From positions 29,061,959-29,125,958 of the forward strand of contig LS997564.1 in the NCBI GenBank assembly GCA_000469685.2: 64,000 nucleotides of DNA, in the 5' to 3' direction. Shown one piece after another: positions 26,222 to 38,200 of the stretch. The notes beneath the pieces were generated by a model. It had not been told where the DNA came from and made no database searches. It saw only the letters and a program-made list of their open reading frames with translations. Both the position numbers and the translations under genes were made by a program. This stretch comes from Haemonchus contortus. Taxonomy: Eukaryota; Nematoda; Chromadorea; Rhabditida; Trichostrongylidae. Within the stretch, counting starts at the first letter, position 1. Each line of letters starts with the position of its first letter.

Positions 26222-26259
26222 GGGGACACTTTTTTGAGAAAAAAAATTGCACTACGTAC

Positions 26260-29200
26260 TGATGCATCTCGATCTATGTTGAAGTTCTTGAGATCTTCTA
26301 CAAGACTGTAGTCGCTTAGATCGTCATCTTTCCTGCAAAAGAATGACTGTGTAAAGGTTCAAAAGGTATACACATGATTTAGGACTGAAAGCATTCTACG
26401 AATTGGTACCGGCTATCAGCTGAGAGAATGAAGTGGATAGGCTGCTTTCATAATCCACGATTTGGCCCGTCAGCAAGCAATTGGGGCGGCGCTTGCCCCT
26501 TGTTTACAACTGAATCTTGGTCAATGCCTTTCATAGTCCCCGGCTGGCTCGCGCGCTCGCTCGCTCGCTCGCTCGCGGACTATGAAAGCAGCCATAGTGA
26601 GGCTGCTCATATTGAGTAAGTGGTACATGCATAAGCATGCGTGCGTCCCCTCAACGCAATTTACTTCCAAGCGTTTACCCGGTAGCAGTTCGCCGACTAC
26701 GAACAAAATGTTTGTTCAGCTTCGCTACCGCATTCGGTTGTTAAAAACTTACTTATCTTTATCCATTTGAATAAAAACCCAAACCAATGGATGACAGTGT
26801 GGTGAGCGCACCTGTAGAAAAATCAGGTTTATGCGGTAGTGTTCATAGAAGGATCTATGTAGGGGCAATATTTATATAATATATATTCTCTATCAAGAAA
26901 TCTATTGGGCAGTTGTGGTAGTCATAAGCTCCATTTTGGATTATCGACTAGCAAAGCCTCCGTCCTGTTAAAGGTCACGGAGTCACGAGATCTTCTCCCG
27001 TGATGAAGCTCTCACGTGATCTTCACCCGTGATGGAGCCCCTCCAAGGCCATCCACATTTTCGGCATTCTTGGAGTAGTCGGCAGTTCGTAGGCTCATAG
27101 CTATATGTATATACTGCTCTGATTAAATAGTAGCCCAGAACAACGCGTCTGAACTGTCCGGGGACGTGGATGCAATATGTACGAGTGGGATAATCCAGAA
27201 ATGGTAATTTCACCGAAGAGTATCGGTGGTATAATCATAATATTCAGAAACCATTTCGTAAATCTTCTTACCCTGTTGAAATACGGTAGTAATTGTCCTT
27301 GTCCAGAATTGTAAAGAAGAACGACAATGACTAGCACTGTCATAACGACTGTCAGAATTAGCAATGGAATTATCCATATGCATATGGAACTGACTGAATC
27401 CGCCAAGATATCTGCTATGACCGCAAAGCATGCGTCTTTATACATGCCTTCAGGTCTGAAAAAAAAATTGTGAAAAATAAGTACTCGACTGGTAGCATAT
27501 TATTCATTTTACTTCTTCGTACTAGCGATACAGTTGTTACATTTTACTTTTTTACTTACTTCCAGTCGAATACTCCGCCTGTGTTGCAGGAAGCTAATCT
27601 TGTGATCAATGGAAAGCGGTCGGCAGAATAAACCCACAGCCCTCTTTTTGTTCATTGGCGCATCTCACCGAGGAGGCTGTCGGTAGTGGGGTAGTGACAG
27701 ACGGCACTGAGGAGACAGGGTCAGGATGTTATTCGGTTATAAGCTCCCAGAACGTTATTCGCCTAAGCCAATACTTCGTCCTTCCGGGTTCGGTCACGTT
27801 CACCAGGCTCTTCTTGAAGATAGAAGCATTAACTTGCATGCCAGCAGGCTCTTCGCAATAGGCCACACACCTCTACCATTCTATGCAAGCTGAATACATG
27901 GGCTTATTAGTTGCACTGTGAGTAATTAGTAGACTCATATCGAGTAGTACGATTCGACACTAATCAAAATTGGTTGATCGTAATCGATCGCTATATTTAC
28001 AGCTATACTCCCACCACAGGAAGGAGGTGATGTAGGCGCGAGTGGCGCTTTTCACATATGCATGGTCACGAGTTCGAATCCCAGATTGATATCCGCCTGG
28101 ACAACAAGTCTTTCATTCCTTTGGAGTCGGTTGTTTGGTATCGGATTCGTATGGGATAATGAAAGTACTGCTTTATTCATTGGCTAACCATCCTACTTAC
28201 TATGGAGCGCTTCGTCTGTCGTTTGTCTGTCTGTTTGTATGTCTGTCACGAAATTCCTTAGCTCCTTTAGATCTGCTTGGAGAGACCGGGTCATGCGTGG
28301 GATGGGTGGGCCATATCCCGAGAAGTATAAAGCACACATCAGCTTGACGGAGCCCGCCCACAGTGGGCGCGGCGTGCATCGAAATGAGCTGTACTGAGAA
28401 CTATGATTTCAAATTCAGTCACAAGACGACCGCAAAACTGGGGTGTGAGGGTGGCTAGAGGTGTGCATTGGTAAGTTAGATCCAACAGAGGAGACCCACC
28501 TCCAATGGGCGGGACGTTCTCCAAAAATGCAATGCTTCATGAAAACATCTATAACTCGGTTTGGAGAAAGCCAACAGAGCGGGAAAAAGTTGATATGGGA
28601 GAAGCATTGTCGAAGGTGTCCCCAGCAAAAATGACGTCAGCGGAGGCCCACTCACAATGGGCGGAGCGTGCCTCAAAGCTCACATCCCTTCTTACATTTA
28701 TATACGAAAATCCATAACTCCGGTTCCCATGGACCTAGAAAGTTCAAACTTGAAAAGAGTACAGGCGACAGGATGGTAACACGTATGGTGGGCAGCAGAA
28801 CCGGACTCTGCCCAGGGGGCGGGGTTTGAGCGGAAACTCATAGACCCTGTCCCAGTGTATTTAGAGCGCTCAAATTTTGTAGGAGCACAGGTGACACGGT
28901 GGGTGACAGGATGTATGTTCCCTGCTGAGTACAACTTGGCTGCGTAATTTTGGTCAGGTTACTTTCATTTTGTTCGCGCTCTCCTCTCTCTTCCGCACAT
29001 ACCTCGTCTCAGGTGTGAAGAACGCTCCACTTTTGTATACAATGTGTGTCATTGCATACGTGTGGGTCCTGGTGCGAGCTGATCACAGTAAGAAAACGTG
29101 TTCTTTAAAATCCTTTCACTCATGAGCGTAAGTTAACAAAAACACAAGTAACAGCAAAATAGCCTACCTTCATGAACCTCTTGGGGTAGAAAATCAAATA

Positions 29201-32200
29201 AAGATCGCAGCAGCAAAAAGAATAGCAGGGAACCAAAAAATAGAAGAAAAATTCGCCTAATTTCTCGGCGATCAGCTGATTGTGTGTGGGTCCTAGAGCG
29301 AGTATTGCTATCTAAAGCAATACTCGCTCGACCTCGACACTAGGCTGTCTGGCCAGTCGAGGAGCGGGACATCCGGGCGACTCGGTAACGGGGCTCTCCC
29401 TTTGTGTCCTAGCTGTTGAGTTTGTGGACCCGACAGCGTCCGAACACCCATTCTTCTTCATTTTTATGGTCTTCTTCTTGTCCAGCCCCCTTTTTAACGA
29501 ATTTTTCGAAGCCTTTCACCAATTTGGAAACGCCGACTCGCGCACTCTCCCGCCTGCATCGTACTATTTTCCACCTTACCCTCCGTATTTCGCATAATCT
29601 GGATTACCCAAAATTATCGTGAACTGTGCCTTTAAAGAGTGAGGACTTGGATGACGGAGGTGACAGCAGTCGAGTGAAGACTGATGGCTATACCAGAGCG
29701 GTCGCCGATCCACTTAACACGAGCATTCCCCTTGCTTTTTGCCGGGTGCGCTTCGTTGCGCGCGTCCGTCGAAACTAGGTCACGCCGCAGCCGTCGCATG
29801 CGGCGGGTCAGCCCGCGATACTTGACAGACGTCGCAGCTGTAAGCGGGGCATACGATTTGTGCTTTCTCCACGGTAGTCAGCCAAAGAGAAGATAACATA
29901 GACAAATGCAAATCGTTCGCTCCACTCACACTTGGTGGTACTGTAATGTAATCTCGAGACCTCAAAGGAGTGCGCCGCGCGCGAAGTAGGCGGGGTGACC
30001 TACTTTCGACGGACACGCGCAACGGACGTTCGCCCTTTTTGCCAAACTGCCGGTATGCACTCGTTTTAGACGGGACCACAATGTGACTTACCAGGCATCC
30101 TATGAAGTCGAACAGAAGGCACAGTAGAGCCAATAAACTCACAGTGTATTGCCGATGTTGTTCTCAAAGTACTGTGCTGCCGCTACGGCTGAATGATTCG
30201 CCAACTTGGATATTCTTCTTGCTAGAGCATTTCCTTCCAGAGGAACTTTATGGCAATCGCTCCTGTAAGGTCAACTAAGGGGACATAAATTCAATGAATT
30301 CCATGTGCCCTGAACCATTTCACTTAAAAGCTTCATTTTCATGTAATAGTATATCCCTGATAATGTAGTATAATTTATCCGATTAGGATCTTGCGAATGA
30401 TCTCTCCAGTTGGTTACACATGAACTGTGAACTTTACCTACACGTAGTGTAGAAAATTCACAATTCATGTTTATCGTCTAACACAGAACGTCGTCTAAGA
30501 TAGAAACTACCTGGAACAACAAAAATAAGGTACACGACAGGCAAAACCATTCGATTTTTGGACGCAATCTTCTACCCAACGGAAGGTGTTGAGTACTTCA
30601 ATTTTTTCGTTCGTCAACTGGAATACAAGTGATTGATTTCAAAAGCTTCAACTACAGACCTATTTTAATGCAGAAATGGTTTCCTTGCGGAAGCTTGTAC
30701 GCTATTCAGTGAAATCAGTCCCCACTCAGACATGCTTCTCTGAATAGTATGCGTGAAGATTCCTGTCTACGGTATAGAAATACCAGTCGGATCGCCCGGC
30801 GTTAGCCGGGCTCTCCTTCTCCTTGTGTTAATGAACCGCCGCCTGCACTCTCCCAAGTTTTAAAAATCTGGTCCAAGAATGCAGGAGCTATTGTTTTCTA
30901 GCGAAACACACACCGACACATTTCATGCCTTGGGATCATTCCTTCTTATTCCAACTTGACTGCTGGCTCCAGTTTGGCTACCTTCTACTACCTACATCAG
31001 TGTCTTAAATCTGCCGCCTGCACTCGTTCCAAATTTGAACGCCCCAAGTCAAGCTTAGCTATTTTCGCGTGCGTCCCGCCTTCTGTCAATCATGCCACCT
31101 CCCATCAGCATTCCCCTAATTTGAACACGCTAGAGGCACCGTGGCAGCAGTTATGAATTTTCGCTGAAACTCTGCCTATTATAGGAGGAGTCCGGTCCTG
31201 TCCCCTAACGTAAGGGTCTCATCCAGCCTCTGGCACTCCTACCAAATATGAATGCTCCAGGTCCACGGGGACAGAAGTTATGAATTTCCGGTCAGACACA
31301 CTCATACACGGTACGAGTCGGACGTCCTTTCCATATGTTGACGCCGACAGTTCAAAAAACTGGGAGGGGAAAATTTCTGTATACCTGTACGGAGATACAG
31401 GCGGTAAAAGTGAAAGTGAGCAAATCAGCAGCGTCGAAGCATATTAAGCAAGTAAAGATGAAAAAGCTCGACAAATGGGTCCCTCACGAGTTGACCGGGC
31501 TACAGCAGAATCGCTTCTTTGGAAATTCCTTCTTTGCTCATTTTACGAAATAAGTACGACCCGTTTTGGAACGAAATGGACCATTCATGGTAACAAAAAC
31601 TGGGTGGGCAGTTGCTGGTGTGCGGTGAAGCTCCACAATATTTTTTGAATTTTTCTTGCACCAGAAGAAGGCTGACTGTCTGATGGACTTTGAGACTTAT
31701 TCACCACAGCTTCCTGAAATCTGTAACAGTATCAAAGTATGTCCAGCACATCGAATAGATGCATAGGGAACTGCATGCTCTGTGCTCGGCGTTAGTCAAC
31801 CAAAAAGGACCACAGTAGTCCTCCGTAACAGTGCGCGCCCACACGTTGCACAGTCACATTGCAAAATTTAAGCGAGCTGCGTTTCGGAAACCATTGTGAG
31901 GTGGAAACGGCCTTCTCGATTTCGAAGAGTGTAGCTATTCACAATTTTACGCAGGTGGAATAATGAGGAGACTAATGAACGTTAATTTGTGTTCTCACCA
32001 TACTGTTTTTCAGAGGTTTAGAAAACCGCATTACTTTGAAGACAACCTAATAAGTTGCTGCTTGTGGCGGCTAAGCGGACACCATGGCTTGAAATTGATC
32101 TATTAAGATGATAACCTAGCAATACCGCAATACTATAATTTTAAGTACTTTCGTTAATTATTACCAACTGCCCACTCACACGAGGATTAGGCTACAGTTC

Positions 32201-35200
32201 GATTTCAACTTGTAGAAATAATCGTTCGATAAATTTTTAAATAATAAATTGGCAAGGCGGTATGGGCATTTGGCATAAGCCGCTAATTTACGGTGAATAC
32301 ATGAATAGTAAGATCGCTTACTAGAGTAGTGACATTTGCGAGTGCTGCAGACTGCCAGTCACTTCTGTTGAGGAAGCCACAACACTGGAATCACTGTTGT
32401 AACATTAACTTAATACCTTCCTTTCGAATGATTAAACACATTTTCTAGAGTAGGTGAGAGTCTGCAGTAAGTACACTATCTTCGGGCTTTTCATTTCTTA
32501 CTACACGTGGAACGCTCGCATGTGTCCTTTTGTCGTTTATCGTTCTGTCGAGAAATCTGCATTACCTAAAAAGCCCCCGGAAAGGTTGTGTCCAGTTTTA
32601 ATGGGATAGGTGGAGTGTAATTGGGCGAGGTCAATTGTGAGCTAGATATGTAGCTTCTCCCAAGGATGAAGGGGAGAAGCCGGCTTGCACGAGTACGAGT
32701 GCACTGCAAAGGACAAAACTCCCCAATTTTCCCTCAGAACACCCAAGTAAGGTAAGGAATGGACAAAGTTGAGGAGTAGGTCAGCAAATGAATTGAACTA
32801 GACCCAGTTGGCACACATCCTTACAATGGGCGGTACTTTCAAAATGAACTCAATTCGATTCTGTCGTTACTTGCAGGCGAGAAAAAAGATTGTGGGAATT
32901 AGTTGGTCCAAAATAATCTAGACTTGTCCAAAGTAGGCAAAATCTCGCACGCAGTGGGTGGAGTGTTCTCAAGCTCTTTCAAAAATTCCTAACTTCTTAA
33001 CGATTTGAGAAAAAAGTCTGAGACAGTCTGAGGGAAGTGGTCAAATGGACTTGATGGATCGGACACGCCCTGGGGTCGGATGAGCCAAAATCGAAAATCT
33101 GAAGCTCCGTTTAGGAGCGTTTTAGAATCTGGGGCAGCGGTTATCAGTGGATGAGAGGCCAAACCTTCATGCTGGGCGGGGTGTGCATCGAGGCAGGTAG
33201 AGCTTGAACAAGTACTACATAACACTATCCAAATTTCCTTTGCTGTCATGCAAGCTTTAGTTTATTTGAGCATAACTGATGAAAGAACGATGAAAAAAAA
33301 AAGACCTCAAGACCAAGATGCAGCCTTTGTACGTCTGCATACATGTAGCTTCCCCTGCGCAACGCAATGGCGTACATTTCGCTGACTAAGCGAAATGTGT
33401 AGGAGTGAAATGCGACTGAAAAAATCTCGAATATAATTCGTTCAACTTGAAAGCCTGGAAACGCTTATGGCCACGTAGTAGAAGGAAAACAGGTGCGTAA
33501 TGGCTGTTTGACTAATAACAGACTTGACTACAGGATGGGCCGAAATTATGATAGCAGCGCGCGCAGACGCTCATATCTTTCTTTCAAGGTTGATATTTTA
33601 TTCGGTTTCTTGCATTTCATAAGGTAGATTACATTATTTCCTTCCTAGCGGTACTAAAAGTTGCAGGTTTTAAAAATAATGAAGGTGTCGCTACTTCGTA
33701 AATCAATCACCACTTTGCATTTACGAGTACTTTTGGCACGGTACATCTCCAGACTTATTGTAGCAAGGCAGCTGGACCATCAGACCCTTTAAGGAGTTGG
33801 GAACAACTGTAGATCGGAGGGTAGACAGAAGAAGGTAACATTAAGGAGGAGTGTTAAGGAAATACTTTGAAGGTCTGCGTAGCAGCGAAGTTCACTCTGT
33901 GAGCAAAATGGATGAAGAAATGGATATCACTGAAATTCTCTTCATAAAATCGTGAAAATTCACCTGCACAACAGGACCCATACACGATTGGAAAGTCATC
34001 TTGTGAGTGAGCAGGCTAATGAAAAGAAAGAGAATGCTCAACAGCTATACCATTTCAATAGAAATCTTTATAGGGAGCCCCTGTTCACAATGAGAAGATA
34101 AAAGGATGATGTCTGGGGCGTTAATCAATCCCGTTGGAGGGATGCGCCCACGCATTCGACTTCCATTCAGAATCGTAGTGGAGAACATGCTCATGGTTAT
34201 AAATGTGCTAAATGTCAATAAACAGAATGACAGAATTACGCAGAGTTGAAAGAAAAGAAAGTGATAGAGCGTAAGGCTCGCTCACTTTCGTTAATGATCC
34301 TTGCGGGCAGGCAAAGACACTGCTAACTTTGTAACTCAAGGAATCAAAGTTAACATGGAGACCTATTTAAGCTTACTGCGCGCAAGAGGAAACCTTGGCG
34401 ATTCGAACCGAACATTTTGTCATAATGGAGCTCCTGATCACAGATCGAAATTATCCAGGAATCCCGTAAGAAGAGCTCCCCAACTTCATAACCTCCAAGC
34501 TGTGTCTGCTTAGAAGCCCTAGCCTGAATCCCATGGATATCTTAGTGCGGTTAATCTTGGAAGTGAAAGCATGCGGCAGCCCAAACAAGAACCGAAATAA
34601 TTTCGAAAATGACTCGCAAAAAGCCATGGACAACTCGTTGATACTAGCTGCGTGCCACCGTTGACTCTATTTATCGTCATCTTCAGACTTCAGAGAAAGC
34701 AGAAGGCAACAGATCTTGCAGTGTACTATTTTAATGAAAGATTAGTGATAAACCCTTTTTTAAAATTGGTTCATTTTATAAGCTTTCTATTCGTTTTTGA
34801 GAATGTGTTATTTGTGTAATCACAATTTTGGCTCACCCTGTAGACAACTAAGAAAACTAACAAACGTAATTAACAATGACGTGGTGCCAGGCGTAAGAAA
34901 GTGGAAACTAACGATGTTTTTTACTCAAGCACATTCGATTTGCTATTTAGTAGGACTAATATTCGATTCTTAATTCAGCTGCGATCATAACCTGATATCA
35001 TTCACTAAGTATCCTACTGTAGGTGATCCGCTGAGCGTGTCTGTTGGTTTGTCCGTTCATGTGTTGTGTATGTGTTTGATCGGGAATTCATAACTCCTGG
35101 GCTTAAAACGTTTGGAAGAATATAAGCGGCTACACTTGAACACTTATGGTAGATATTAGGAAGTGATACAATCGCCAGAAACTGATAAGACGCCTTAAAA

Positions 35201-38200
35201 GGCAAAAGCCACACTCCTAAACTCAATTCTTGTTAACAATGAAGCTTTGACACTTGAAGACCATGAACATGAAAGAAGTTGTAGGCTTAACAAGGAAGGT
35301 CTTTTAAGGCGTGGGACGCTTTTTGAAAATGGTTCTTTGCACGGTGTAGGGACATGGGCACTGAGTACAGAACTATGGTCCATTTCCGCTAAATGGCCTT
35401 CTGAATGCCAATAAAGAAGTGAAATGTTTTCGTCAGAAATGGCCGTTTAAACCCATCAAAGGCACCGTTCGCGATGATTCGGTGGGCGGGTGTGTCGATG
35501 ACGTGTCCGCCTCTCATTCGACGCCACGTCAGACTGTCTGACGTGACATCAAATGAGAGGCGGACACGTCATCGACACACCCGTCCATTGAATCATCGCG
35601 AACGGTGCCTTCTAGCGTCGTTTGTTTCATTCATGGCGTCGACTGTCCACACAGTAGAAGGCGCCAGTGGACTGGGCATTGAAAATAACGTGAACGGCAG
35701 CCAAAAAAAGGCTGACGTGTTGAAAAGTGCGGGGAAGTTTCATATAAGCTGTCCACGGTTGAGCTGCTTGAAGCGACGGATGGTGTGGTGGATAGCGATA
35801 TGGACTTCGAGTGGGTACGACTAGGATGGGTTGATGGATCGAATCTCCGGGGCTTTGCCGTTTTTGCATTTTATGCTGCCACCTCCAGATTGGCCCCATA
35901 TTGCACCAGGACCAATGTAATGAGCCAGAGAGGTGGAGGGGGGCGACTAGGCTGGCCTGGCCGGCCATCTAGTCGTATTCGATCCCCAGGCATGCTTGGT
36001 ACCAGCGCCACTGCACCGTACAATGCATTCCTCCGCATCTCGTTCACTCCTACGACTGTTACCAAAAGCGTCTGTTAAGGTTAAATCAGTGGCCTGTATG
36101 TATGTACATTGGTCATGGCCTTTGAAGTTGTTCAGTTCTGTGGCTCTTTATTAGTCTCTAACACTTGTTATCAATCCCTATCCCAAATATCTATGATCTC
36201 TTCCTAATCCACACCTCTTACTGGAACGTCAAAGCTCCACCGTCAATACAAGAGAGGTAAGTTATTCTGCGCCCCAGCCTTCTGAGGTTCTTTGCAAGCT
36301 TTTTTCAATTGTCATCACCTCTTATCAACTATCATCAATGTTTCCATCCTGCCGCCTGTATTCCTACCAAGTTCCAACACTATAGGTCCAGATAAATAGG
36401 ATTTATGAATTTGCCGTGGAGAATTTCCACAGCGTACGCCCGGTACGTGGGCGGAGTTTGGCTCTGTCTTGATGTTTTGTTAACTACTGTTATATCGCTG
36501 CAGTACGCCATGCAAAAGTGTCACAAGGATGGCTATTTGTGGGAAAACTTCGGCCTCGGACGGGACTCGAGCTAGTACTTGTGCTTTCCGGTCAACGCGC
36601 TCTTAGGAAGGAAGAAGAAAAGTAAAAGCCATTAAGAAGGCGAGGGCAGGTCTGGTTCCGCTACCTGTGATGAATGTTCCCGTCCTGCCGCCTGCACTCC
36701 TAACAAGTTTGAACGCTCTAGGTCCACGGGGACAGGTGTCATGAATTTTCGGTCAAACACACTCGCATCAAAAAACACACAGCACACACAAACACAAACT
36801 CATCGGAAAACCAACAGACACAACCACTTAGCGAATACATAGTATTATAGCTGGTAATTCCGGAATGTTAATGTTCACCTACGTGATTTATATTCTCACC
36901 TATTAAATTACTCAAACGCGCTCCTGGTTGCAGCTAATTAGAATGGTTTTATAACTATTAGCACTGTTTTGTGAGCTGTAAACGAAAAGTAAGCCGACAT
37001 TCTCACCAAGAAAAGGAGCTATTCCTATTATTAGAGTGACAACCACGAAGTTCAGTGCATAAGTGAAGGCTATGGGTGCCGATCGCTGTATCTCGCAAAC
37101 GATAAGAAGGAGAAATTCGGTGATGATTAATACAATTAACAAAAATATAAACAATGTGATTCCCTGATGAATCTGAAAGATGTTCATCATATCAGTTCAA
37201 ATCGCGTTTATTTGTACCGCCGATTTTCCGCGAGCGCGTCGAGGAGCCTTCTTGATTGGAGCGCTGCAAACAGTAGGTGCCGTAAGTCCGTATTTGAGAG
37301 ACCCTCGGTTAACCTTCCATCGAATTGGCTATAAAATTCGAAGAAACTGATGGAAATTTAGATGATGAGGTGGCCACAAGGAACTTTGCATGTCTATCTA
37401 TCCTGGAGCGCAGAAAAGGGTGGTTGTTTTGTGAAACTGCAACGATGCAAGGAAACGATTCTGAGTTTCGAAGATGAAGGATTTATGGAAGAGAATTCAA
37501 CTAGTAGGATAATTTCCCTGACAAGGAAGGTCTTTCTGGGCGTGGGACGCTTTTTGAAAATGCTTTTTGCATGGTGTAGGAGCATGAGCACTGAGTATAG
37601 AGCTATGGTCCGTTTCCGCTAAATGGCTCTCTGAATACCAAAAAAGGACTGAAAATGATTTTGTCAGAAATTGCCGTTTTGACCCATTAAGCGTCGTTTA
37701 TTTCATTCATGGCGTCGACTGTCCGCACAGTAGAAAGCGCCAGTGGACTGCGCATCGAAAACAACGTGAAGGGTAGCCAAAAAGGGGACCCACATATTGA
37801 AACGTGTTGAAAAGTGGGGGGAAGTTTCATATAAGCTGTCCACGGTAAGCTGCCAGCAGCGACGGATGGTGTGGTGGATAGCGATGTGGACTTCGGGCTA
37901 AGACGGCTAGGGTGGTTTGGTGGTTCGGATCCGGGATGCGCTGACTTTTTTGCATTTTATACTGCCACTTCCAGATTGGCTTCATGTTGCACGAGAGCCA
38001 AAGCAATAAGCCAGAGAGGTGGAGGGGGACGACTAGGCTAGCCCTGGTCGTATTCAATTCCCGAACATACTTGGTACCAGCGTCACTGCACCGCACAGTG
38101 CATTCCTCCGCATCTCGTTCACTCCTACGACTGTTACCAAAAGCGTCTATTAAGGTTAAATCAGTGGCCTGTATGTATGTACGTTGGCCTTGACCTTTAA

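Noticed and set aside
36912..37190. Chemoreceptor (7TM) exon
   Set aside because: First suspected from the hydrophobic segments, but the CCG loop exons, four-pass layout and the paralogue at 58.8 kb show a tetraspanin.
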